Shown here piece by piece: positions 57,171 through 64,000 of a stretch of 64,000 nt of DNA; position 1 is the first letter of the stretch, and every line of letters begins with the position of its first letter. This stretch comes from Achromobacter sp. HZ34 (GTDB lineage Bacteria > Pseudomonadota > Gammaproteobacteria > Burkholderiales > Burkholderiaceae_B). The stretch lies in assembly GCF_002209485.1 (NCBI RefSeq), contig NZ_NJIX01000004.1, positions 310,001 through 374,000 of the forward strand, given 5' to 3'. The notes beneath the pieces were generated by a model. The model was given only the letters and a program-made list of their open reading frames with translations, did not search any database and had not been told where the DNA came from. The translations under genes were made by a program, and so were the position numbers.

Positions 57171-58129
57171 GCACCACCCTGCATCCTGCGGCCGCTCAGC
57201 CGGCCCCCCAACGTGACGCTTATGCCGCGCCAGCGCGTGAAGCCGATGCCGTGACAGGCATTGCGTCCAACGGCCCTGCCGCCGCATCCGCCTTGCCACG
57301 TGGCATCAATCCGCCAGCGGGCGCCCGCGTAGCGGGTCGCCGCAAATCCCGCGGCGATGTCAAAACCTCCTGGATCACCCTGGCGGGACTGGCCGTGCTC
57401 ATCGCCGCCTGGTGGCTGAGCGTGCGGCTGCTGCACGTACCGTCCTACATCCTGCCCGAGCCGCTGGCGGTGGTGCGTGCCCTGTAGTCCGGGCTGGCGG
57501 TATCGCCGGCCAGTCCCACGGGCTACTACCTGCCTTTATGGAGCACGTTTTGCAACGCGGCCATCGGTTTCGCCATCGGCACCGGCGCCGGTCTGGTGCT
57601 GGGGTCGCTGATGGCGGAGAGTCGCACGATAGAGCGCCTGCTCATGCCCTATGCCTTCGCCTTGCAGAGCCTGCCCAAGGTGGCGATCGCGCCCTTGATC
57701 GTCATCTGGCTGGGCTTTGGCGACGGTTCGAAGATCGCCATCGCCGCGCTGCTGTCCTTCTTTCCGATCCTGATCAACAGCTTCACCGGCCTGCGCGCGG
57801 TCGAGCCGGAACGCATCGACCTGATGCGTTCGCTGTCGGCCAGCCGCCTGGAGACCTATCGCATCGTCAAGCTGCCCAACGCGGCGCCCTATATCTTCGC
57901 CGGGCTGGACATGGCGGTGGTGTACGCGCTGCTGGGGACGATCGTTGCCGAATTCCTGGGCGCGCAGCGGGGCATGGGGGTGGTCATCACCCAGGCGCAG
58001 GCGGTCACCGACGTGGCCGGGGTGTTCGCCGCCCTGGTCATCCTGGGTGCAATGGGCATCCTGCTGCACGCAGTGGTACGCAGATTGGAAAAGCGCGTGG
58101 TGCATTGGGCGGATCGCAATAAACGTTGA
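57167..58129 (+). pseudogene. NitT/TauT-type ABC transporter permease interrupted by an in-frame TAG
   Basis: The frame opens at GTG 57167, overlapping the ATPase stop. It gives a long cytoplasmic N-terminus, TM1 (WITLAGLAVLIAAWWLSVRLL) and ILPEPLAVVRAL, then meets TAG at 57485-57487 (codon 107). Without any frame shift it continues SGLAVSPASPTGYYLPLW, further membrane segments, and the EAA loop (ERIDLMRSLSASRLETYRIVKLPNAAP) to the TGA at 58129. The full length (320 codons) and both halves match the permease family, so a single base change made the stop. A sequencing error or stop readthrough is possible; otherwise the transporter is likely inactive. The binding protein and ATPase are intact. 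Confidence 0.88.
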
Positions 58130-58256
58130 AGCTGCTTATCCAACTGACGACCCGGCGGGTACGCCGCGGCGCCGGATTCGGCGCCGGCCTGTGGATAAGT
58201 GGCAATGCCTTAAACCGGAAATAGAAGTACTGAACCAGGCACACAAGGAGAACAAC

Positions 58257-59327
58257 ATGCGGATGGAACGGAGACATTTTCTTTTCACGGCGGGTGCGAT
58301 CGGCGCGGCGCTGGCGGCCCGGCCTCGTACGGCTTGCGCGGCCGACCTGCGCACGGTCAAGCTGGGCGTGGGGTTGAAGGCCATGAGTCCCATCGTCATC
58401 AACCTGGCCATCGGCGAGGTGCTGGGCTACGCCAAGGAGGAAGGACTGGCGTTCAACGTGCTGGCGTTGGGCACCAACGGCAATGTGCAGGTGGCGGTGG
58501 ACCGTGGCGATGTCGACGTCGGTGTGGGCGTGCCTTCTTTCGGCCTGCCCCTGCTGGCCAAGGGCGAGTGGAAGACCTCGAAGAATTTCTACCAATACAC
58601 CTATCCCTACAAATGGGATATCGCGGTGGCGCCGGATGCCACGGTGACCAGCTACGAGCAGCTCAAGGGCAAGCGTATCGGGGTGTCGGATTTCGGCGCT
58701 ACCGATTATCCGGTGACGCGCAATGTGATGCGTTCGCTGGGCCTGGATCCGGACAAGGATTTCAAGTGGATCGCGGTGGGCAATGGCGTACCGGCCGGGG
58801 TGGCCCTGCAGCGCGGCGCCATCGACGCGCTGGCCTATTACGACACGGGTTTCGGCCAGATCGAGGCGGCGGGCATTCCGTTCAAGCTGGTGCCGCGGCC
58901 GGCCAAGCTGCCGCTGGTGGGCGGGCAGTTCCTGGAAACGCGGGTGCAGACGTTGGAGAGCCAGCGGCCCATGGTGGTGGGTGTCGGCCGCACGGTGTGC
59001 AAGGCCTCGCAGTTCATCCTGGCCAATCCCAAGGCCGGTGCGCAGGCCTTCCTGCGCATGTACCCGGAGACCGCGCCGCGCGGCAGCAGCGAGGAAGCCG
59101 CCGTGGCCGCCGTGCTGCAGGCCATCAGCCGCCGCATCAAGCTCTATGAACCGCCTTATGCGGGCGCGAAGATGGGCAGCATCAATGTGCAGGAGCTGAA
59201 GACCGAAGCGGAGATGAACGATTTCAAGATCAGCGACTACAGCGCTTTCTATACCAATGCGCTGATCGACGAGATCAACAACTTCGATGTGGCCAAGGTG
59301 CGGCAGCAGGCCAAGGACTATAAGTAA
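58257..59327 (+). CDS. NitT/TauT-type periplasmic substrate-binding protein
   Basis: A 356-residue type II binding protein (SsuA/TauA/NMT1-like group). The signal peptide with Arg-Arg (MERRHFLFTAGAIGAALA) is cleaved after TACA. It is followed by VKLGVGLKAMSPIVINLAIGEVLGYAKEEGL, VDRGDVDVGVGVPSFGLPLL, LKGKRIGVSDFGATDYP and AIDALAYYDTGFGQIEA. AAGGAG precedes ATG 58257. It belongs to the transporter whose permease carries the amber codon. Confidence 0.9.
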   Translation: MRMERRHFLFTAGAIGAALAARPRTACAADLRTVKLGVGLKAMSPIVINLAIGEVLGYAKEEGLAFNVLALGTNGNVQVAVDRGDVDVGVGVPSFGLPLLAKGEWKTSKNFYQYTYPYKWDIAVAPDATVTSYEQLKGKRIGVSDFGATDYPVTRNVMRSLGLDPDKDFKWIAVGNGVPAGVALQRGAIDALAYYDTGFGQIEAAGIPFKLVPRPAKLPLVGGQFLETRVQTLESQRPMVVGVGRTVCKASQFILANPKAGAQAFLRMYPETAPRGSSEEAAVAAVLQAISRRIKLYEPPYAGAKMGSINVQELKTEAEMNDFKISDYSAFYTNALIDEINNFDVAKVRQQAKDYK

Positions 59328-60208
59328 TGGCGGGGGCGGCGATGATGGGCGGCCCGTCCCCGGTTGCGCTTCCCGGCACGGCTGCGCAGGCGCCGTCCGT
59401 GCCGGCGCGCGCGCTGGTCACCGGCGCCGCTTCCGGCATAGGCGCCGCCATCGCGGCGGCCTTGCGCGCCGCGGGCTGGTCGGTGGTAGGGCTGGACCGC
59501 AGCCCTGCGCCGGTCCGCGATCACGCTGCGAGCGGCGCGACGGACGGCCCTGATGCGACAGACGACCGCGGCGAAAGGGGGGGCGGCGGGACTGACGGTG
59601 GCGGAGGGACGGGCGGCGGCGGCAGGATGGATGACCATGGCGGGACGGTCGGCTTTGCGTCGCATCACGTCCAGGTCGACCTGACCGACGACGTGGCCCT
59701 GCGCGCGGCGTTGCGTCGCGTTGGGGCGGTGGACGCCGTCGTCCATGCGGCCGGCTTCATGCGTACGGCGCCACTGGGGCAGCTGGATCCCGCTGACGGC
59801 GAGGCCATGTGGCGCATCCACGTGCACGCGGCCGAAGTGCTGGTCGACGCCGTGGCGCCCACTTTGCCCGATGGCGCCAGGATCGTCCTGGTGGGCAGCC
59901 GCACGGCCAATGGCGCGGCCGGGCGCAGCCAGTATGCCGCCACCAAGGCTGCCCTGAACGGCATGGCTCGCTCCTGGGCCGCGGAACTGGCCCCACGCGG
60001 CATCACGGTCAACGTCATTGCCCCTGGTGCCACCGATACCCCCATGCTGCGCGACCCCGCCCGCGGCGGCACCCCGCCCCGGCTCCCGCCCCTGGGCCGC
60101 TTCGTCCGCCCAGAAGAAATCGGCGCCGTGGCCGCCTTCCTGCTGGGCCCTGGCGCAGGCGCCATCACCGGCCAGCAAATCATAGTCTGCGGCGGCGCTT
60201 CGCTTTGA
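59327..60208 (+). CDS. Short-chain dehydrogenase/reductase with Gly-rich insertion
   Basis: A 293-residue SDR. Cofactor motif ALVTGAASGIGAAI; HAAGFMRTAPLGQL; catalytic Tyr-x-x-x-Lys in SQYAATKAALNGM; C-terminal GPGAGAITGQQIIVCGG. Between the cofactor domain strands (about 68-106) is a low-complexity Gly/Asp/Thr insertion (GGGGTDGGGGTGGGG) that includes a run of seven G bases at 59577-59583. The ATG shares one base with the preceding stop (TAATG). It probably oxidises a product of the DHDPS-like step; substrate unknown. Confidence 0.85.
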   Translation: MAGAAMMGGPSPVALPGTAAQAPSVPARALVTGAASGIGAAIAAALRAAGWSVVGLDRSPAPVRDHAASGATDGPDATDDRGERGGGGTDGGGGTGGGGRMDDHGGTVGFASHHVQVDLTDDVALRAALRRVGAVDAVVHAAGFMRTAPLGQLDPADGEAMWRIHVHAAEVLVDAVAPTLPDGARIVLVGSRTANGAAGRSQYAATKAALNGMARSWAAELAPRGITVNVIAPGATDTPMLRDPARGGTPPRLPPLGRFVRPEEIGAVAAFLLGPGAGAITGQQIIVCGGASL

Positions 60209-60312
60209 TGCAGTGACGGCCACGCATCGTCTTGATGCCAAGGCAGCGACGGATCGTGTTGATGCCAAGGCGGCGACGTATCGTGCTGATGCCGAAGCAA
60301 GGCATCGTTGAG
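60207..60312. repeat. 27-bp tandem repeat beginning at the SDR stop codon
   Basis: Units at 60207-60233 (diverged), 60234-60260 and 60261-60287 (close copies of GATGCCAAGGCAGCGACG plus nine bases), then a shortened copy at 60288-60312. The first unit starts inside the TGA of the SDR gene, so the array may have altered the 3 prime untranslated region. On either strand it gives repeated nine-residue open frames, but these have no start signal or protein character. Confidence 0.75.
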
Positions 60313-60367
60313 GCCAAGGCAGCCGCGCACCGTTACCATCCAACGCCTTCGCCTGGCCTCCGCCAGC

Positions 60368-60439
60368 AGCGCCCCGCCCCCAGCCATGGGGCGCTAGCCC
60401 AAAGAAGGGGGCGTGGGGGTTTACCCCCCACAATAAAAA
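60368..60439 (+). terminator. Paired GC hairpins after the SDR operon, terminator-like
   Basis: AGCGCCCC (60368-60375) pairs with GGGGCGCT (60388-60395). A second hairpin, GTGGGGG (60413-60419) with CCCCCAC (60425-60431) around TTTAC, is followed by AATAAAAAA. The plus strand lacks a clean T-run, so termination may be weaker in that direction; on the minus strand the A-tract would be a T-tract. The motif GGGGCGCTAGCCC with following G-rich hairpin may be a dispersed repeat. Confidence 0.5.
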
Positions 60440-60774
60440 ACGCTCTTCGCCAGCACCGAACGCCACAAACCTGTATCCGCTACCCCACACTCCCCCGCCC
60501 GAGCAAGTTTCAATACCCCTCCAGCCCCCTTTCCCTTAGACTCATTTGACCTGGATCATGGCGCCCCCCCGCAGGTACGCGAACAATCTCGCTGTATCTA
60601 CACGGAGATCGTCCCATGCCCCCTGATCTGCCGGCCGGTTCAAGCCGCACGGCCCGGTGCTGTCGGCGCGCGCGCCCACCACGCCCGCGTTTCGCTTCCT
60701 TCTTTCCTTTCGTATCGCCCGTATCCGCTGTACGCCCGCCCCCCAGGCGATACACGTTTTCGACGAGGTGAGCC
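60440..60774 (+). promoter_or_regulatory. Gene-free leader region before cydP
   Basis: This 335-bp stretch carries no convincing gene. It is C-rich on the plus strand, with pyrimidine tracts (CGCTTCCTTCTTTCC near 60695-60711). It should hold the promoter of the cydPABX operon, but I could not fix -35/-10 hexamers or an FNR/ArcA-type site. Confidence 0.4.
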
Positions 60775-61008
60775 GTGAGCAGGAAACGATGTCCGTCCTT
60801 ACTCGCGCGCGCCGGAGCGTTCGGCCGCGCCCATCCCACCGCCCGTGAAATCGCACTGGTGGTGATCGTCAAGCTGACCCTGCTGGTGGTGCTGCAGCTT
60901 CTCTTCTTCTCGAATCCGCAGAAGAACGCCTCCTTCGGTCCCAATCAAGTTTCCGCCGCCCTGGTCGGATCCCCCACGCAACCCTCGGAGACCGGCCATG
61001 ATCGATAG
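60775..61008 (+). CDS. CydP-like small membrane subunit
   Basis: A 77-residue protein with a basic N-terminus and one membrane helix in TAREIALVVIVKLTLLVVLQLLFFSNP. This layout (HPxAREIxxVxxIKLxLL, then FS) matches the putative small subunit CydP found upstream of cydAB in many proteobacteria. GTG start with AGGTGA nearby; the 3 prime end overlaps cydA by 11 bases, so the two are co-translated. Role: probable assembly or stability factor of the bd oxidase. Confidence 0.75.
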   Translation: MSRKRCPSLLARAGAFGRAHPTAREIALVVIVKLTLLVVLQLLFFSNPQKNASFGPNQVSAALVGSPTQPSETGHDR

Positions 61009-62575
61009 TCATGTCGTCGACCTATCGCGCCTGCAGTTCGCGGTTACCGCGCTGTACCACTTCCTTTTCGTCCCCCTGACCCTGGGCCTGTCCTGGATCC
61101 TGGTGATCATGGAGTCCGTCTACGTGATGACGGGCAAGCAGATCTACAAGGACATGACCCGCTTCTGGGGCAAGCTCTTCGGCATCAACTTCGCCATGGG
61201 CGTGGCCACCGGCCTGACCATGGAGTTCCAGTTCGGCACCAACTGGTCGTACTACTCCCACTACGTGGGCGACATCTTCGGCGTGCCGCTGGCCATCGAA
61301 GGCCTGATGGCCTTCTTCCTGGAGTCGACCTTCGTCGGCCTGTTCTTCTTCGGCTGGAACCGGCTGACGCGGGTGCAGCATCTGGTCGTCACCACGCTGG
61401 TGGCGCTAGGCTCGAACCTGTCGGCCCTGTGGATCCTGGTCGCCAACGGCTGGATGAACTTCCCCGCCGGCGCGCACTTCAACTACGAGAACATGCGCAT
61501 GGAACTGACGGACCTGTCGACCGTGCTGTTCAACCCGATCGCGCAGGTGAAGTTCGTGCACACCGTGTCGGCGGGCTATGTCACCGCCGCCATGTTCGTG
61601 CTGGGCATCTCGGCCTGGTACCTGCTGCGCAAGCGCCACATCGCCTTCGCCAAGCGGTCCTTCGCCATCGCCGCCGGATTCGGCCTGGCATCGACGCTGT
61701 CGGTCATCGTGCTGGGCGACGAATCGGGCTACACCACCGGTGAGGTGCAGCAGATGAAGCTGGCCGCCATCGAGTCCGAATGGGAAACCCAGCCGGCGCC
61801 CGCGTCCTTCACCCTGTTCGGCGTGCCGAACCAGGCGGAGCAGCGCACGGATTACGCCGTGCGCATCCCCTACGCCCTGGGCCTGATCGCCACCCGTTCC
61901 GTGTCCGAACCGGTGGTGGGCATCAAGGACCTGGTGAAGGAAAACCGCGCCCGTATCGAAAACGGCATGCTGGCCTACAGTGCGCTGCGCGACCTGCGCG
62001 CGGGCGATACGTCCGACCTGGCGCGCGAACGCTTCGCCGCGCACGAGAAAGACCTGGGCTATGGCCTGCTGTTGAAGCACTACACCGACAAGGTGGTGGA
62101 TGCCACGCCGGCGCAGATCGACCGCGCCGCCGCGGACACCGTACCGCCCGTGGCGCCGGTGTTCTGGTCGTTCCGCCTCATGGTCGGCATAGGCATCCTG
62201 AGCTTGGTGACTTTCCTGCTGGCCTTCTGGTTCAGCGCCCGGCGCCTGGTGGACTTGCCGCGCTACCGCTGGTTCCTGCGCTGGGCGGTGTGGGCGATAC
62301 CGCTGCCGTGGCTGGCCGCCGAGTTCGGCTGGGTCGTCGCCGAAGTGGGCCGGCAGCCGTGGACCATCGCGGGCATCCTGCCTACCCGCCTGTCGGCCTC
62401 CACGCTGCAGCCCGGCGACCTGTACTTCAGCCTGGCCGGCTTCATCTTCTTCTATACCGGACTGCTCATCGTGGAAATGTTCCTGATGGTGCGCTACGCC
62501 CGCCGCGGGCCGGACTACCATCCCGAGCCGATGGGCGGACCGGGTCTGCCGTCCCTGGCCGGCAAGTCGGCTTAA
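60998..62575 (+). CDS. cydA: Cytochrome bd oxidase subunit I (canonical, long Q-loop)
   Basis: A 525-residue quinol oxidase subunit I. An N-terminal heme-ligand His lies in ALYHFLFVPLTLGL (about residue 21). GTNWSYYSHYVGDIFG, GDESGYTTGEVQQMKLAAIESEWET at the Q-loop start, and WVVAEVGRQPWTI are all conserved. The Q-loop is long (about 140 residues between the GDES motif and FWSFRLMVG), as in the E. coli bd-I enzyme. The operon order is cydP-cydA-cydB-cydX. Confidence 0.95.
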   Translation: MIDSHVVDLSRLQFAVTALYHFLFVPLTLGLSWILVIMESVYVMTGKQIYKDMTRFWGKLFGINFAMGVATGLTMEFQFGTNWSYYSHYVGDIFGVPLAIEGLMAFFLESTFVGLFFFGWNRLTRVQHLVVTTLVALGSNLSALWILVANGWMNFPAGAHFNYENMRMELTDLSTVLFNPIAQVKFVHTVSAGYVTAAMFVLGISAWYLLRKRHIAFAKRSFAIAAGFGLASTLSVIVLGDESGYTTGEVQQMKLAAIESEWETQPAPASFTLFGVPNQAEQRTDYAVRIPYALGLIATRSVSEPVVGIKDLVKENRARIENGMLAYSALRDLRAGDTSDLARERFAAHEKDLGYGLLLKHYTDKVVDATPAQIDRAAADTVPPVAPVFWSFRLMVGIGILSLVTFLLAFWFSARRLVDLPRYRWFLRWAVWAIPLPWLAAEFGWVVAEVGRQPWTIAGILPTRLSASTLQPGDLYFSLAGFIFFYTGLLIVEMFLMVRYARRGPDYHPEPMGGPGLPSLAGKSA

Positions 62576-62585
62576 GGAGCCCACC

Positions 62586-63692
62586 ATGTTCGATTACACC
62601 GTTTTGCAAGTGATCTGGTGGGCGCTGATCGGCACGCTGCTGATCGGCTTTGCCCTTACCGATGGTTTTGACATGGGCGCCTGCGTGTTGCTGCCCTTCG
62701 TGGCGCGCAACGATACGGAGCGCCGTGTGGTGGTCAACGCCGTGGGCGCCACGTGGGAAGGCAACCAGGTATGGTTCGTCACCGCCGGGGGCGCCACCTT
62801 CGCGGCGTGGCCGCGGGTATACGCCACCGCGTTCTCGGGCTTCTACGTCGCCTTGCTGCTGGTCCTGTTCGCGCTGTTCTTCCGGCCGGTGGGCTTCGAC
62901 TATCGCGGCAAGATCTCGGATCCGCGCTGGCGCGGCTTCTGGGACTGGTCGCTGTTCGGTGGCAGCCTGGTGCCGGCGCTGGTGTTCGGCGTGGCCTTCG
63001 GCAACCTGCTGCAAGGCGTGCCGTTCGAGTTCGATGCCGACTTGCGGTCGACCTATACCGGCAGCTTCTTCGCCTTGCTGAACCCCTTCGCCCTGCTGTG
63101 CGGACTGGTCAGCCTGTGCATGCTGGTGACGCATGGCGCCGCGCTGTTGCAGCTGAAGACCGATGGCGCGGTACGGGCCCGTGCGGCGCGGGCCCAGCGT
63201 TGGGCAGGCTTGGCCGGCCTGGTGCTGTTCGCCTTGGCGGGGGTGTGGGTGGCAACCGCCCTGGTGGGTTTCCGCGTGCAGCCCGGTGGCAACGCCGTGG
63301 CGGCGGCCGGTGCCTGGATGGACAACTATGCGCGCTGGCCCGCCATGCTGGTCGCGCCTGCGTTGGGGCTGCTGGGCCTGGCCGGCGCGGCGGCGCTGTC
63401 GGGCCGGCATTCCGGCGCGGGCGGGTTCCTGAGTTCAGGCGCGGCCATCATCGGCATCATCCTGACGGCGGGCTTCTCCATGTTTCCCTTCGTCATGCCG
63501 TCCTCGACCGACACCGTGCACAGCCTGACGGCGTGGAACTCGACGTCCAGCGCGCTGACCCTGGAAATCATGCTGGTCGCCGTGATCGTGTTCCTGCCTC
63601 TCATCCTGGTCTACACGAGCTGGGTCTACAAGGTCATGTTCGGCCGCGTGACCAACCATGCCATCGAGACCGACCAGCACACGCTGTATTGA
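62586..63692 (+). CDS. cydB: Cytochrome bd oxidase subunit II (canonical)
   Basis: A 368-residue subunit II with about eight membrane helices. It opens LQVIWWALIGTLLIGFALTDGFDMGACVLLPFVARNDTERRVVVNAVGATWEGNQVWFV and closes with the WNSTSSALTLEIMLVAVIVFLPLILVYTSWVYKVMFG type of end. It follows cydA by 10 bases and precedes cydX. Confidence 0.95.
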   Translation: MFDYTVLQVIWWALIGTLLIGFALTDGFDMGACVLLPFVARNDTERRVVVNAVGATWEGNQVWFVTAGGATFAAWPRVYATAFSGFYVALLLVLFALFFRPVGFDYRGKISDPRWRGFWDWSLFGGSLVPALVFGVAFGNLLQGVPFEFDADLRSTYTGSFFALLNPFALLCGLVSLCMLVTHGAALLQLKTDGAVRARAARAQRWAGLAGLVLFALAGVWVATALVGFRVQPGGNAVAAAGAWMDNYARWPAMLVAPALGLLGLAGAAALSGRHSGAGGFLSSGAAIIGIILTAGFSMFPFVMPSSTDTVHSLTAWNSTSSALTLEIMLVAVIVFLPLILVYTSWVYKVMFGRVTNHAIETDQHTLY

Positions 63693-63714
63693 ATCGAATC
63701 AACGGGAGAACGAT

Positions 63715-63813
63715 ATGTGGTATTTCACCTGGATACTGGGCTTGGCCGCGGCCGTGTTCTTCGGCATCATGAACGCCATGTGGCTGGAACCGCGCCTGAA
63801 CGACGATGAGTAG
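63715..63813 (+). CDS. cydX: Cytochrome bd oxidase small subunit CydX
   Basis: A 32-residue single-helix protein (MWYFTWILGLAAAVFFGI, then a Met-rich turn and EPRLNDDE). The pattern MWYFTWILG...LWLE is that of CydX, which stabilises heme d in the bd oxidase. GGGAGAACG precedes ATG 63715, 22 bases after cydB. It is too short for most gene finders. Confidence 0.93.
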   Translation: MWYFTWILGLAAAVFFGIMNAMWLEPRLNDDE

Positions 63814-63864
63814 GCGGTAGCGAAAGGGAACACGTTGCGGCGTGCTCCATGGCGGCGGCAAGTG

Positions 63865-64000
63865 TTATCGCGTCACGTAGTTGACGAAGGCTTCTTCCAG
63901 GCTCTCGGCGCCGCATTCCTGCATCAGGGATGCGGCGTCATCGAAACGGCGGAGGGTGCCTTCCTTCAGGAAGTAGAAGGCGTCGGCGTGCCGCTCGACT
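63865..64000 (-). CDS. C-terminal fragment of an ABC transporter ATPase
   Basis: The frame enters from the right edge and ends at TAA (63865-63867), giving 45 residues. VERHADAFYFLKEGTLRRF followed by ASLMQECGAESLEEAFVNYVTR matches the C-terminus of ABC-2/drug-export-type ATPases, where SLEEAF is typical. It converges on cydX with a 51-bp gap. The catalytic motifs lie outside the window. Confidence 0.7.
   Translation of the reverse strand, partial: VERHADAFYFLKEGTLRRFDDAASLMQECGAESLEEAFVNYVTR

Noticed and set aside
60232-60549. Plus-strand open frame through the 27-bp repeat (LMPRRRRIV repeats)
   Set aside because: No ribosome binding site, extreme composition, ends in GC hairpins; likely a by-product of the repeat.
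60510-60944. 144-codon minus-strand frame antisense to cydP and its leader
   Set aside because: No motif, and the plus-strand CydP frame has the expected helix and position.
1-64000. rRNA, tRNA, prophage, IS element or integrase genes
   Set aside because: None found on reading; no transposase-like motif, terminal inverted repeats with target duplication, or tRNA cloverleaf was recognised. Short or divergent RNA genes could still be missed without a covariance-model search.

Overview
The window is high-GC, densely coded bacterial chromosome. The gene content points to a Burkholderiales member close to Bordetella/Achromobacter (Alcaligenaceae). The main reasons are three Bug/TctC-type periplasmic binding proteins (29.4, 37.8 and 52.2 kb), many GntR/LysR/IclR-controlled catabolic operons, two LIV-type ABC systems, and paired cytochrome bd oxidases with small CydP/CydX-like subunits. 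This placement is an inference from gene content and base composition. No rRNA, tRNA, CRISPR array, insertion sequence or phage gene was recognised.

Layout. 0-9.9 kb: a minus-strand operon (SnoaL-like, polysaccharide-deacetylase/PuuE-like, amidase, GntR regulator) lies divergent from a plus-strand LIV-type ABC transporter whose membrane protein LivM and both ATPases are fused in one 879-residue chain. A short-chain dehydrogenase follows. 9.9-17.7 kb: an OmpR-type two-component system is divergent from a MipA/OmpV outer-membrane protein. Next come a polar amino-acid ABC transporter and a cystathionine beta-lyase-like enzyme, which face a LysR regulator. 17.7-25.4 kb: a 13-bp tandem repeat, a feoA-feoB-small-protein ferrous-iron uptake operon, a cyanide-insensitive (short Q-loop) bd oxidase with a DUF2474-like mini-protein, a BON-domain pair, and a TauD-like dioxygenase ending in a clear terminator.

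25.4-40 kb: an oxoprolinase/hydantoinase-type operon (HyuA, HyuB, Bug protein), a LysR regulator, a PLP aminotransferase, an MRJP-like lipoprotein, a YdcF-like protein, and a GntR regulator with an SDR facing a glucarate-dehydratase-like enolase-superfamily enzyme. That enzyme is followed by a Bug protein and serB. 40-49.2 kb: one minus-strand operon carries a class III aminotransferase, a complete LIV-type ABC transporter (binding protein, H, M, G, F), an orphan N,N-dimethylformamidase-large-subunit-like protein, and a LacI regulator as the last gene. 49.4-54 kb: a GntR-controlled operon of Bug protein, MmgE/PrpD, a D-2-hydroxyacid dehydrogenase-like enzyme and a small unknown protein. 54-60.2 kb: an IclR regulator, a DHDPS-family lyase/hydratase, and a NitT/TauT-type ABC transporter whose permease carries an in-frame amber codon, then an SDR. 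60.2-64 kb: repeats, a terminator-like hairpin, then cydP-cydA-cydB-cydX, and the C-terminus of an ABC ATPase on the opposite strand.

The common theme is scavenging and degradation of organic acids, amides and amino-acid-like compounds. Each catabolic block brings its own solute-binding protein, enzymes and regulator, and several have perfect palindromes at the regulator promoter. The most notable points are the LivM-G-F fusion, the amber-interrupted permease, the orphan DMFase-like subunit inside a transporter operon, duplicated operator-like repeats before the IclR gene, the 13-bp minisatellite reaching into the last feo gene, and several short tandem repeats inside or at the ends of coding sequences.
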